The notes: generated by a model not told the origin, from the letters alone. A stretch of 64,000 bases of DNA from Hymenobacter sp. BRD67 (GCF_013256425.1 NZ_CP053904.1:124001-188000); one strand, 5' to 3'; shown: positions 27,050-37,081, counted from the stretch's first letter. Translations and numbers: made by a program.

Positions 27050-27418
27050 TTACCGGCCTACCTGGCTGGTGCTGTGAAGCTGCCCGATGCGGGCGGCCTT
27101 GTACTGCTGGTAGCGCACGTACTGCGCGGGCGTGAGCACCCCGCGAATCAGCTCATCTGACTTGGCGCGGTCGAAGGCCATGGCGGTGCGCAGGGCCGCG
27201 GGGTCGTCGTGGTGGGTGGTCAGGTCGGCATCCATATGCTGGCGGGTCAGCAGCAGCACCTGGCGCAGGCGGGCGTGCTGGTCGGGCGAGAGGCCCAGCT
27301 CCTGCGCCATGCGTTGGGCCTGGCTGGCCACGGCCGCCTGCACGGCCGGCGTAGGCTGGGCCTGGGTGCTGGCCACTGCCAAGCTAAAGAGAGCGGTAAG
27401 AATAAGGATATTTTTCAT
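27050..27418 (-). CDS. Second small Spy/CpxP-like periplasmic protein
   Basis: A 122-residue exported protein with signal peptide MKNILILTALFSLAVASTQA. The helical mature part has MAQELGLSPDQHARLRQVLL near residue 50 and LIRGVLTPAQYVRYQQYKAA near the C-terminus, which are two spaced L(S/T)PxQ motifs as in Spy-like proteins. It is shorter and less His-rich than its neighbour at 26465 but has the same layout, so the two are probably diverged duplicates. Start at 27418 is chosen for the signal peptide; the frame stays open for 27 more codons upstream. Function is not known. Confidence 0.78.
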   Translation of the reverse strand: MKNILILTALFSLAVASTQAQPTPAVQAAVASQAQRMAQELGLSPDQHARLRQVLLLTRQHMDADLTTHHDDPAALRTAMAFDRAKSDELIRGVLTPAQYVRYQQYKAARIGQLHSTSQVGR

Positions 27419-27516
27419 AACAGCTTCAAGAAAAGCAATTCGGTAAAAGTAGGTTCCCCGGCCTTGGGCGGCGGGCAAAACGGGGGCGTCGCGCCGCAAG
27501 GCGGGGCTACCCGGCC

Positions 27517-27556
27517 GACCAGCCTCCGCCTGGCCAAACCCAGGCGGAGGCTGGTC
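27517..27556. repeat. Perfect 17-bp hairpin upstream of the permease
   Basis: Arms 27517-27533 and 27540-27556 are perfectly complementary, with a 6-bp loop. This is a very stable hairpin in the 245-bp divergent spacer between the Spy-like gene and the permease. No T-run follows. Confidence 0.65.
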
Positions 27557-27663
27557 GCGAAGTTTAGCGTATTTTCGGCCCGGCTGATTATCGCTCGGCC
27601 CTTTTTAAACGTGAAAAAATAGTTACTATTACCTCCCCCACTCGTTCTTTTACCTCCTTTTGC

Positions 27664-29244
27664 ATGGCTAGTATTTTTGCCAAAAAACCGCTCGCCCAAC
27701 TTCTGGGTGAAGCTAACTCAACCGGCCACGGTGCCCTCAAGCGCACGCTGGGTGCCGGCAATCTCGTGGCCCTGGGCGTGGGTGCTATTATCGGGGCCGG
27801 CCTGTTTGTGCGCACCGCCGCCGCCGCCGCGCAGGCCTCGGGGCCGGGCGTGACGTTGGCTTTCGTGCTGGCGGCCTTCGGCTGCGTGTTTGCGGGACTC
27901 TGCTACGCCGAGTTTGCGGCCATGATTCCCATCGCCGGCTCGGCCTACACCTATGCCTACACCACTATGGGCGAGTTTGTGGCCTGGATTATCGGCTGGG
28001 CGCTGATTATGGAATACGCGCTGGGCGCGGCCACCGTCAGCATTGCCTGGAGCGAATACCTAAACAAGCTATTGGAGGTCTTTCATACCAGTATACCGTA
28101 TAATCTGAGCCATTCGCCCTTCGAGCACGCCGTCATCAACGGCGTGTCGGAGCAAGGCTTTATCAACCTGCCGGCTCTGCTCATCATTGTGGCCCTGAGT
28201 TTGCTGCTGGTGAAAGGCACCCAGGAGTCGGCCCTGTTCAACGCTATTGTGGTGGTGCTGAAGGTGCTCATCGTTATCATTTTTATTGCCGTAGGCTGGC
28301 AGTTTATCAACCACGCCAACCACACGCCTTATCTCATTCCGGACCACGCCGTAGTGAAAAATGCGGCTGGCGAAGTGGTGCGCACCTACGATGGCTTTTT
28401 TAAGCACGGCTGGGGCGGCATTATCGGCGGCGCCGGCATTGTATTCTTCGCCTTTATCGGGTTCGACGCCGTGAGCACGGCCGCGCAAGAGGCACGCAAC
28501 CCCAAGCGCGACATGCCCATCGGTATTCTGGGCTCGCTAGCCATCTGCACAGTGCTCTACATCCTGTTTGGGCACGTGCTGACGGGGGTGGCCAACTGGC
28601 GCGAGTTTGCCGACCCGGCCCTGGGCGGCGAGGCCAGCGTAGCTTATGCTATCCGGGCGCACATGCCCGGCTATGGCTGGCTGGCTACGGCCGTCACGGT
28701 AGGTATCCTGCTGGGCTTCACCTCGGTTATCCTGGTTATGCTGATGGGCCAGAGCCGGGTTTTCTTTTCCATGGCCAAGGACGGCCTCATGCCCAAAGCC
28801 TTCTCCGAACTGCACCCTCGCTTCAGCACCCCGTATAAGTCCAATCTCATGCTGATGGTCTTTGTGGGGCTGTTTGCAGCCTTCGTGCCGGGCTCGCTGG
28901 CCGGCGACCTCACCTCGTTTGGCACGCTGCTCGCCTTCGTACTCGTGAGCCTTGGCGTATGGATTATGCGTAAGTCTGACCCCGACCAGCCGCGTCCGTT
29001 CCGCTCGCCGCTTTCCACGCCCAGCTTCCCACTGGTGCCCATCATGGGCGCTATCGTGTGTACGCTGCTGATTGTGGGCCTCGACTCGTTTACGCTGCAA
29101 GTAGCTTTTGGCTGGATGCTGCTCGGATTTATAGTGTATTTCCTATATGGTAAGCGCAACTCAATGCTTCAAAAAGGTATCGTAGTAGTACCTACGGAGA
29201 TGGACGAGGAAGCTTTTATCAAGCCTGACCCCAACAATCGGTAG
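27664..29244 (+). CDS. Cationic amino-acid permease (APC superfamily)
   Basis: Inner-membrane transporter of 526 residues with 12 to 14 predicted helices. APC hallmarks: the first-helix motif LVALGVGAIIGAGLFVRTA; GPGVTLAFVLAAFGCVFAGL; CYAEFAAMIPIAGSAYTYAY; and the intracellular helix region FFAFIGFDAVSTAAQEARNP, characteristic of the CAT (SLC7A1-like) branch. The C-terminal part has two more helices (VPIMGAIVCTLLIVGLDSF and following). Likely substrates are cationic or broad-range amino acids by homology of this branch. The gene stands alone and ends at a strong terminator. Confidence 0.94.
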   Translation: MASIFAKKPLAQLLGEANSTGHGALKRTLGAGNLVALGVGAIIGAGLFVRTAAAAAQASGPGVTLAFVLAAFGCVFAGLCYAEFAAMIPIAGSAYTYAYTTMGEFVAWIIGWALIMEYALGAATVSIAWSEYLNKLLEVFHTSIPYNLSHSPFEHAVINGVSEQGFINLPALLIIVALSLLLVKGTQESALFNAIVVVLKVLIVIIFIAVGWQFINHANHTPYLIPDHAVVKNAAGEVVRTYDGFFKHGWGGIIGGAGIVFFAFIGFDAVSTAAQEARNPKRDMPIGILGSLAICTVLYILFGHVLTGVANWREFADPALGGEASVAYAIRAHMPGYGWLATAVTVGILLGFTSVILVMLMGQSRVFFSMAKDGLMPKAFSELHPRFSTPYKSNLMLMVFVGLFAAFVPGSLAGDLTSFGTLLAFVLVSLGVWIMRKSDPDQPRPFRSPLSTPSFPLVPIMGAIVCTLLIVGLDSFTLQVAFGWMLLGFIVYFLYGKRNSMLQKGIVVVPTEMDEEAFIKPDPNNR

Positions 29245-29265
29245 TTTTTCAGCGTCGACTATCTT

Positions 29266-29301
29266 AAAAACCCCGCCGGCAGTAACGCCGGCGGGGTTTT
29301 T
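29266..29301. terminator. Bidirectional terminator between convergent permease and Tudor-like genes
   Basis: Perfect 15-bp arms (29266-29280 and 29287-29301) with A5 and T5 ends and a 6-bp loop. It serves both convergent genes. Confidence 0.88.
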
Positions 29302-29327
29302 GATTTCCGGCGGAAGCCAGAACAGAA

Positions 29328-29537
29328 TCAGCCGGCCGCCGTTACCTCGCTTCGGAGCTTAAGTACGCGGTCGCCGTTTTGCTGCACGATAATCAGGGCC
29401 GGATTATCGGCCGAGCCGGCGCGGTGGATATCGCTGCCCTTTAGCTTACGCGTAATGGGTTCTTTGTGAACAGATTCGATTTTGCCGGTTGCGGTGCCGG
29501 TGCCGTATTTCCAGCTAACCTGGGTGCCTTTGCGCAT
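29328..29537 (-). CDS. Small Tudor-like protein (hypervirulence-associated HVA1 family)
   Basis: A 69-residue basic protein beginning MRKGTQVSWKYGTGTATGKI, then VHKEPITRKLKGSDIHR and NPALIIVQQNGDRVLKLRSE. This matches the short HVA1/DUF2945 Tudor-fold family found widely in bacteria and fungi. Function is poorly known; nucleic-acid or protein-tail binding is assumed from the fold. Complete at this length. Convergent with the permease across a shared terminator. Confidence 0.85.
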   Translation of the reverse strand: MRKGTQVSWKYGTGTATGKIESVHKEPITRKLKGSDIHRAGSADNPALIIVQQNGDRVLKLRSEVTAAG

Positions 29538-29699
29538 ACGTGAAGCGAAGTTAAAATAGTATCTTTTTAACGCTGCCGGCGGCCAGAAGATTCGGCCCGC
29601 CCAGGTTTATTGGGTTAGCGGCACTGGCATGGCCCTGGCGGCCGGCGGGATTTTTACGTAAGCAAACGGCTCGTAAAAAAGCATTAGCGTTTATTGCCC

Positions 29700-29707
29700 G
29701 ACCTTTG
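29700..29707 (+). promoter_or_regulatory. -7 promoter box, leaderless placement, for the ricin/PD40/OmpA gene
   Basis: GACCTTTG ends exactly 4 nt before the ATG at 29712. Confidence 0.5.
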
Positions 29708-29711
29708 CCGC

Positions 29712-31746
29712 ATGGTTAGAGTACTTTTCCTGTGTCTGCTGGCACTTTCAGCCGTTGCCCAAACCCCACTCTCGCCCGACAACCGGGCGCTGTACGGCAT
29801 CATCAACCGCAGTAGCGGGCGCTGCCTCGATGTGGCACGGGCTGCCACCACGAGCGGGGCCGCCGCCGTGCAGTGGGAGTTTACCCACGCGCCCAGCCAG
29901 CAGTGGCACCTGGTTATTATTCGGGAAGGCGGTGAATATTACCGCCTCGAAGCCAAGCACAGCGGCCAGTGCCTGACGCTGGAAGTAAACGCCACGGCGC
30001 CGAGCGGGGCCAATACGCCGCTGGTGCAGCGGCCCTTTACGGGGGGGCTGGGCCAGCAGTGGCGGCTGGTGCCCACCGGCCCCCCGGCTCGTTTCAGCTC
30101 GAAAACCGGCTCGATGGTCGGGTAGCCACGCTGGCTACCAACGACAAATTCAACAATACGGCTATTGTGGCGGCGCGTGGGCTGGGGCGCGTTAGTCAGC
30201 AGTGGCGCTTGTTTCAGCTGCAGCTAAAGCTGGCTACCGGCCCGCCCTACTTTGCCGCGCCCGAGCCGCTGACTGCCCTTAGCTCACCTGCCGGCAACGA
30301 GCTGCAGCCGGTGCCGGCCCCGATGGCAAAACGCTATACTTCACGCGTACCCGCTTTGCCGGCAACGTGGAGGGCGTGGCCGAGAGCGGTGATATCTGGC
30401 TGAGCCGGAGCGCCGACCAGGGTCGCACCTGGGCAGCCCCCACCCACCTCGACAGCCCGCCCGGCCTGAATACGGCCCAGAACAATGCCGTGCAGGCCGT
30501 GGTAGGGACGGCTGGTAGCCCGGTGCTGCTGCTGCGCGGGGCTTATGACGGCGCTGGCTTTCACGATGAGGGAGCCTCGCGGGTGGCAGTGGCGGGTACT
30601 GCCCGGCCCGTGCCGCTACGCATTGCGGGGTATTCGTCTAGCAGCCCGGCCACTGGCTTTTATATGACGCCGGATGAGAAAATTCTGCTGCTGTCGCTGG
30701 AGCGGGAAGACTCGCAGGGGGCCAACGACCTGTACCTCAGCCGCCCCGACGGGGCCGGCGGCTATACTGCGCCCCAGAGCCTGGGCGCAGTGGTAAACTC
30801 GCCGGGCTATGAGTTCGCGCCCTGGCTATCGGCCGATGGCAAGGCCCTCTACTTCAGCTCGTATGGCCACCAGGGCTATGGCTCGGCCGATATATTCGTG
30901 AGCCAGCGCCTCGATGAGAGCTGGACGAAGTGGAGCCAGCCCGAAAACCTGGGCCCTCGCTTCAACGGGCCGGGCTACGACGCCTTTTTTGCCCTGGGCC
31001 CCGATGGCACGGCGTACTATGCCAGCACCGGCGCCCGCGATACCTCGCCCAAAAAGCTGTTTCGTACTCCGCCGGGCCCGCCGCCAGTCATAGACTCCAC
31101 GGCCATCATCGCCGCCGCGGCCGACCCCATGAGCCAGCCGCGCGCCATGCTTACGGGCCGGGTGCTGGATGCCCGCACCAGCCAGCCGCTGGCCGGTGGG
31201 GCCGAAGTGCAGGCCCTGATGATAGGAGGGCCGATTGATTTCCGCAGCACGGCCCACGCCGACCAGGTAGGCTTCCAGATGTCGTTGGCCCCTGGTCGCT
31301 ACCGCCTCACCACCACGGCCGGCCTGCTCACCCGTGTCGATACCCTCACGGTGCGGGCCGGCGAGTCGCGCCGCTACGAGCCGCGCCTGACGCCCGCCAC
31401 CGTAGGCTCGCGCCTCGACCTGCCCGACCTGCTGTTTGTACAAAGCCAGGCCAAGATGCTGGGCTCGTCGTACGCGACGCTCAACCGGCTGGCCGAGTCG
31501 CTGAAAGATAATCCGCAGCTGGAGATTCGCCTCGAAGGCCATACCTCTAATGAGCCGCCGGCCGATAAAAATCAGGTGCTCAGCGAGCAGCGCGTAGCCG
31601 AGGTAAAACGCTACCTGGTAAGCAAGGGCGTGGCCGCCAGCCGCATCACTACCGTTGGCTACGGTGGCTCGCGGCCCAAGTTCTCCAACGACCGCGAGGA
31701 AACCCGCAAGCTCAACCGCCGGGTAGAGCTGGTTATAACAAAGTAA
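29712..31746 (+). CDS. Ricin-lectin / PD40 / OmpA envelope protein (two frame breaks)
   Basis: Exported protein of about 678 residues once frame breaks at C runs 30080-30085 and 30318-30321 are closed. Signal peptide VLFLCLLALSAVAQ; ricin-type beta-trefoil with the QxW repeats SQQWHLV, GQQWRLV and SQQWRLF; PD40 propeller strands (SADGKALYFSSYGHQGYGSA); a carboxypeptidase-regulatory-like domain (LTGRVLDARTSQPLAGGAEV); and an OmpA peptidoglycan-binding domain (IRLEGHTSNEPPADKNQVLS, KLNRRVELVI). It shares the PD40-regulatory-OmpA layout with the protein at 9209 but has a carbohydrate-binding head. It is probably anchored to peptidoglycan, with the lectin facing glycans. Confidence 0.86.
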
Positions 31747-31864
31747 TAATCAGGTAGGGCCGGGCACGTCAGGCTTCGTAACCCGCGCTCGTTACTACAC
31801 GTTGAAAACGTAGCTGGCAGGCTGCTACCTACCGGGTGGCCGGCTGTCTTGAGGGTGGCGGGCT

Positions 31865-31891
31865 GCAGGCCGGGCAGGCCGGGCAGGCCGG
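31865..31891. repeat. Three tandem copies of GCAGGCCGG
   Basis: A 9-bp unit repeated three times without mismatch, in the spacer after the stop at 31746. It may be a site of slippage; no function is proposed. The rest of this 249-bp spacer shows a promoter-like TAGCTTTA near 31972. Confidence 0.7.
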
Positions 31892-31995
31892 TGACTATTG
31901 CGCACGAACGCCAAGTAGAGTCGGGCTACCGGTTTTGGGTGCGGTGTTGGTGGCGGGCGGGCCGGCCTGAGTAGCTTTACAATTCGTTTTGCTTC

Positions 31996-32416
31996 ATGTT
32001 TATGCCCCCCACGCACAGGAAAAACTTTATTTCGAAAACCAAGCTGGGCAGTTGTTCTATCATACGGCTGGGTATGTGCGGCTAGCGTGGAGCAGCGAGC
32101 GGACAACGACAGAAATCGTTAAGGCTTATTATGAGCAGGCGCTGGCGCTGCTCCTGCGCACTACCTCGCATCTTATCTTATCTGACCACGGCCAGCGGGT
32201 TCCCTTGCTGCCCGAAGCTCAAAGCTGGCTTACAACCAACTGGATACCTCGCGCTATCAGCCAGGCCCGCGCCTGCCACTGCGCGATTGTAGAGGGCGCT
32301 AACCCCATGCACCGCCTTTCAACGCAAAGCGTGGTGAGTGCCGCGCCCCTGGTTTTATATTCAAGCGGTTCGATACTATTGCCGAGGCCGAAGCCTGGCT
32401 GCTGAGTATTGAGTAA
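31996..32416 (+). CDS. STAS/SpoIIAA-like small protein (two frame breaks)
   Basis: A protein of about 140 residues in the style of the SpoIIAA/STAS-like proteins common in Hymenobacter relatives: EKLYFENQAGQLFYHTAGYV, a helix TTEIVKAYYEQALALLLRTT, LILSDHGQRVPLLPEAQSWL, and the C-terminus FKRFDTIAEAEAWLLSIE. Both ends need one added C. In the six-C run 32005-32010 it puts the ATG at 31996 or 32002 in frame. At 32346-32349 it replaces an abnormal tail by the family ending and the stop at 32414-32416. Role unknown; related domains take part in stress signalling. Confidence 0.65.
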
Positions 32417-32420
32417 ATGG

Positions 32421-32470
32421 CATTAACCAAACGAAGCCCGGCCAATTGGCCGGGCTTCGTTTGGTTAATG
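32421..32470. terminator. 50-bp perfect palindrome, bidirectional terminator
   Basis: Positions 32421-32470 form a perfect palindrome with 25-bp arms and no spacer, lying between the convergent STAS-like and metalloprotease genes. It is longer than usual for a terminator. The AT-rich outer part is TTTGGTTAAT on the exit side for both strands. Confidence 0.8.
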
Positions 32471-32484
32471 CCGGGTAGCTTCGC

Positions 32485-34925
32485 TTATTGCTTGGTGAAG
32501 CGCTGCACGAAGCTGTGCTGGCCATCGCTGGCCCGCAGCAGGTAGAGGCCAGCCGCCAGGCCCGATACGTCGAGCTGGCCGTTGCCCTGGTAGCGGGCAG
32601 TGGGCACGGTAGCCCCGCGCACATCCAGCACTTCTACTTTCGTCAGCTCGGCGTTTGAGCTGAGCGAGAGCGTGAGCAGGGAAGTAGCCGGGTTCGGGTA
32701 AGCGCTGAGCACGGCATCGCCGCTGATGGCCGTGGGGCCCGCGAGCGAAGCCGGCGTGGCCGCGATAGCCGCGCCACCGGTAATGGTGAGGCTATAATCC
32801 TCGGTTTCGCCGTAGGTATAGCTGCCGCAGCTGGTTGTAGCCGAGTTGTCGCTCATCACTACGCGCATCCGGGTGGTACCATTCCGGGCCGTAGTGGGCA
32901 CCGTGAACGTGCTGGCCAGGGTGCCGCTGCTGCTGCTGCTGCCGCTTACCACCAGCTCACCGGTATCGGTGAAGACGCCGTTCTGGTTGTAGTCGATGTA
33001 AATCTTCCAGTACTCGGTATAAGCCGAGCCCGTGAAGCCCGCCGAGAAGTTGATGGTCTGGCTTGAGCCGGCTGCCACGCTCGTGCTCGTAGCCGAGCCG
33101 TCGTAGTAGCCACCATCGGCCCCACTGGTGCGGTTAATGCTGCCTAGCTTCACTAGGTCAACGTACTCGTAGCTCTGAGTGCTGCCTTTGCTGGTGCAGT
33201 ACGTAGTGCCCGTAGGGGGAGGCGTAGTGCCACCGTAAGCGGCGCCCACGCCCACGGCGTACCAGGCATTTGTTACGGCCTGCACCTGCGTCGAGCCCGC
33301 GCCATACAGGTCGGTTGCGGCCTGAATAGAGTAGCTGCGGGCGTTGGCGTAGGTTGAAGAGGCCGTCATGTACACGCTTTCGGTGCGGAAGAGAATCTTC
33401 GCCGCGGCAGTAATGCCCAGCGCGGCTACCGAGTAGCTGCTGCCTGCTTCATTAGTGCCGGTTTTGCCCACGCTGATGAGGTAATACCAGTAGTTGAGCA
33501 CGCCCGAGTTGGTGTGCACCCCACCATTGTCGCTGGTGCCGGTGTACCAGTATTTGCCTTTGTACAAAGCAGGCTGGCTATACAGGTTGGGGTTGCTCAT
33601 CGAGCGCAGCGCGCCGCCGGCCTTCATAATATCCTCGCCAATATCCCAGGTCGATTTGGTGATGCCCAGGTTGGCGCAGGTGTACTGCTCTACGCTGGCG
33701 CCCCAGCAGTCGGAGAGGCCCTCATTCATCGCGCCCGACTCGTTGGAGTAAGTCAGGTTGGCGGTGCTCTGGCACACGGCGTGGCCAATCTCGTGGCCGC
33801 ACACGTCCAGCGCCGTCAGCGGCTTAAAGGTTGTCGCTCCGTCGCCGTAGGTCATTTCGGTGCCGTCCCAGTAGGCGTTCTCGTAGCTGGTGCTGTAGTG
33901 CACGTAGCTCCTGATTTTGGCGCCCGCGTTGTCGTAGCTATTGCGGCCGTGTACACCCTTCCAGTAGTCGTAGGTGCTTTGGGCCCCAAAATGCGCATCG
34001 CCGGCCACGTTGTCGTAGTTCGAGTTGTTATACTCAGCGGCCGTCCAGTTATTGTCGGCATCCACAAAGTCGACGGCAGCCGTGTAGCTGGTGCCTTTCT
34101 TCATATTATACGTTTCGATGCCCTGGCCGCGGGTGTACTCGCGCAGGTGGTAGCCGCCGGTAGTGGTTTCATCGGCCAGCGAGCGGGTGCCGCTGTAGGC
34201 GGTGGCAAACGTGGCCGTGCCGCCGGTAGCGTGCTTAATAATGGCATCGCGCAGCACCACGTCGCCCGTATTGGCATTTACGTAGTAGTAGGCGCGGCTC
34301 ACCGGCTGCTGGGCATATACGTTAAATTTCCAGGCCAGTACCAGCGGCCCGGTGTTGTCGGGGCTGGTGCGGTTGTCGCGCACCAGCACCAGCTCACCCT
34401 GGGGCTTGTAGGTGGCGGCTGGGTTGCTGTCGCGTACTTTCAGGCCAGCTTCTTCGGCGGCATCCTGCCACATATACTTTCTGGCCCCGATGGTGGCCAG
34501 CGCCCGGCTCAGGGCTGCCTCGGCGCTTAGGGTAGGCTGTACGCTCAGCTCGGGCACGGCCTCAAAGTCGCCGCTGAGGCTTTCAATCTGGCCGCCGCGC
34601 GAGTGGGCAGTGTACGTAGCGTGCTCCACCTTCACGCCCTTGTAGTACTGCTCAAACTTCTGGTGGCTGAAGCCAAGCTGGTCGGTTTCGACGCGGGCCG
34701 GCTTGAGGTCGTCGCTGGCTTGCAGCGGCAGGTGCTGGCGCAGCACCTGGGCCGCATCGGCCGCGCGGAAGCGGGCGCGGCCCGCCGGGGAGAACTGCAC
34801 GAGGGTCGGCTGGCCGTCGGTGCCTATTTCTTTGGCCTGCACCAGGTTATCCTGGGCATTGGCTACGTGGGGAATGCCGCAACACCCAGGACGAGCCAGG
34901 CTGCTGCATGGTACTTGTGGAACAT
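32485..34925 (-). CDS. Secreted M4 (thermolysin-type) metalloprotease with T9SS sorting domain (one frame break)
   Basis: Extracellular zinc endopeptidase of about 813 residues. The signal peptide is visible only when the G run 34869-34872 gains one base: MFHKYHAAAWLVLGVAAFPH then VANAQ. This fixes the start at 34925. Domains in order: FTP/PepSY-type propeptide (residues about 40-240), M4 catalytic domain with LDVCGHEIGHAVCQSTANL and the third ligand in GAMNEGLSDCWGASVEQYT, a GEVED domain (IDYNQNGVFTDTGELVVSG; YTYGETEDYSLTI), and a T9SS type A domain (LSAYPNPATSLLTLS ... AAGLYLLRA). Cargo of type IX secretion, probably for nutrient scavenging. Confidence 0.93.
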
Positions 34926-35085
34926 AGAAGATTGGTTTGGTAAAAGAGAGAATGATTGTTGCCTGAAGGCCGTGCAAGGTAGCAAGTTTGCTCAACCTAC
35001 CTAATTTGTTAATTATGAATTAAAAATGAAGTAATGTAGCAACCCGATTTCGTTGATGTACAGCACATTCGATTAGATAATACAA

Positions 35086-35121
35086 AAAAAAGCCCCTTTT
35101 CTCTGCGAAAGGAGGCTTTTT
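35086..35121 (-). terminator. Terminator after the AI-2E-family gene
   Basis: Inverted repeat with slightly imperfect arms. On the minus strand it is followed by a T-rich run. It lies about 120 bp past the stop at 35243. The rest of the 317-bp spacer 34926-35242 is AT-rich and holds the metalloprotease promoter; no other gene is supported there. Confidence 0.65.
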
Positions 35122-35242
35122 AGATGATGCTTGACTGAAGAAAATCAGACTAGGCTAGCAGCCGCCGCTGGTTGGCCCAGAAATTGATAATCATGAAGAA
35201 TAGAACAATATCAAGAAAGTAATTTCATATAAAGCCCGAATC

Positions 35243-36360
35243 TTATACATTTTTTGTATCCTGAACGCGTTGACGGCGGCCTCTGGCGGTGGGTTCCTCG
35301 TCGCCAAGCAGCAGGCCCCAGGGGCGCAGGCTTTCGATACGGTCAAACACTATTTTGAGAATGGCGATGACGGGCAGGGCTAGAAACATGCCGGCTACCC
35401 CGCCAATGGCATTGCCCACCAGCACGCCCACTATAGCCACCAGCGCGTTCACCTTTATTTTGGAAGCCACGATACGCGGAATGAGGAAGTGGTTGTCGAT
35501 AAACTGAATAGCGGCATACACCGCCACCACGCCCAGCGGATAGCCGTAGCCCTGCTTGCTCACAAAGGCCATGAGCACCGGCAGGGCAATGGCAATAAGG
35601 CCCCGATGTACGGAATAAAGTTGAGCAGCGCGCCCAGCACGCCCAGCAGCAGCGCATACGGAATGCCCAGCGCCAGCAGCCCCACCACGTTGAGCACCGC
35701 CACAATGCCCCCCTCAATGAGCAGCCCCACCATGTAGCTCTGAATGGCAGCCTTGCTTTCGCGCAGCACTTCGGCCACGCCGGTATCGCGCCGCCGGCCC
35801 GAAAATACCTGGGTCAGAAAATCGACCAGTCGCCGCTGGTAGAGGAACAGCAGAAATATATAAACCGGGATAAGCGTAGCCATCACGAGTAAGCCCGATA
35901 TGGCGGCCAGCGTGCCACCCAGCAGGCCCGCTGCCCGGCTGCTGGCCTCGTTCACGTAGCTCATCAGCTTCTGATTGGTGAGACCAAAGCGGACGTTAAG
36001 CCATTGGGTGAGCTGCCGGGTAAGCTCCAGCAGCTTGGTTTTGAAAAGCGGAAGCTGGCTGGAAAATTGAACGGCTTCTATATAGATAAAATAAAACAAT
36101 CCCAGCGTGACGGCCACACCCAGCACTACTGTGAGGCCGATAGCCAGCACCTGCGGCACCCGGTGCCGCAGCAGCCACTGCTCCACCGGATGCAGCATAA
36201 TGGCAAAAATGGCCGCAAACAGCAGCGGGAAAACGAGGTCGGCGGCCAGGTGCAGCGTTAGCACAAGCAGCGCCAGCCCCAGCAAAATGAGCGGGGCCTT
36301 CACGTAGAGCGGCAGCGCCAGCTCGGCAGGTTGCTTGGGGGCGGGTGGGAGGGGTGTCAT
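35243..36360 (-). CDS. AI-2E family (PerM-like) membrane permease (one frame break)
   Basis: Polytopic inner-membrane protein of about 372 residues after one base is added at the C run 35601-35604. An N-terminal pair of helices (LILLGLALLVLTLHLAADLVF; LFAAIFAIMLHPVEQWL), a hydrophilic central region, and the conserved C-terminal core with helices around VLNVVGLLALGIPYALLLGV, NFIPYIG and LPVLMAFVSKQGYG. Then IDNHFLIPRIVASKIKVNAL and GNAIGGVAGMFLALPVIAIL follow, the family signature. Members include TqsA (autoinducer-2 export) and proton/sodium antiporters, so the substrate cannot be stated. It stands alone. Confidence 0.9.
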
Positions 36361-36511
36361 AAGCTAGTAGAAAGGAAAGCTGACCTGGTGGCGAGCCGGC
36401 GAAGCTACGTGTGAGCAAGGGCAAGTTGCGTAACTAAGCTCGGGTATTTGCCGTTACGGCACGGTGCTTGTTGGGTGAGGCCTTGCCACGAGTACCTATT
36501 CTTTCCAAACC

Positions 36512-37027
36512 ATGAAAAATAACCAGTTCTTTCTCGCCTTTCTTTTGGTGACTGCCCTTCTCGGCAGCACATTTACCGCCCAGGCCCAGCGTCGCTTCAG
36601 CCCAGAGGCTAAAGGTACCGTTATCGGGGCCGGCAGCGGGGCCATTCTAGGCGCCGTTATTGATAAGCATAACCGAGGCGTGGGTGGCATCATCGGGGGC
36701 GTGGTAGGCGCAGGAGCCGGCTACGCCGTGGGCAAGCACATCGACAATCGCCAGAAAAAGCGCGCTGCGGCTACCGAAGCTGAGCGTGAAGCCGCTTACC
36801 GCGAGGAGGCTGCCCACCGCTCGGCCGTTGCCAGCCGCACTGCCACCCGCGAAACCGGGGTGCGAAGCTATGGCCCGGCTGCCGGCGTGGCCGGCGCTAC
36901 GGCCCTGGCAGCCGGTGCCTCCGGCACGGCCCTCACGGCCTCAGAAGCTAACTACCTGCCCAACCCGGCTCCTGCTGACCCTGCCAATCCCTATGCCGGC
37001 TCGGCCTATCGCCAGCGCAGTTGGTAA
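36512..37027 (+). CDS. Glycine-zipper exported protein
   Basis: A 171-residue exported protein. Signal peptide FFLAFLLVTALLGSTFTAQAQ, then a double glycine zipper GTVIGAGSGAILGAVIDKHN and GIIGGVVGAGAGYAVGKHID, able to insert in or associate with membranes (YMGG/glycine-zipper-2 type). A basic, Ala/Glu-rich coil follows (KKRAAATEAEREAAYREEAA), then a Pro/Ala/Asn-rich tail. Such proteins are small outer-membrane or periplasmic structural factors. It ends at a strong terminator and has no evident operon partner. Confidence 0.85.
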   Translation: MKNNQFFLAFLLVTALLGSTFTAQAQRRFSPEAKGTVIGAGSGAILGAVIDKHNRGVGGIIGGVVGAGAGYAVGKHIDNRQKKRAAATEAEREAAYREEAAHRSAVASRTATRETGVRSYGPAAGVAGATALAAGASGTALTASEANYLPNPAPADPANPYAGSAYRQRSW

Positions 37028-37039
37028 GCAGTTATCAAG

Positions 37040-37081
37040 CAAGCCAAAAGCCCAGGCCAACCGGTCTGGGCTTTTGGCTTG
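37040..37081 (+). terminator. Terminator after the glycine-zipper gene
   Basis: Near-perfect 19-bp arms (37040-37058 and 37063-37081), followed by a pyrimidine-rich run. Confidence 0.8.

Noticed and set aside
35150..35230. Short hydrophobic minus-strand reading frame after the AI-2E gene
   Set aside because: It reads like one membrane helix but has no in-frame start codon and no conserved feature, so it is not supported as a gene.
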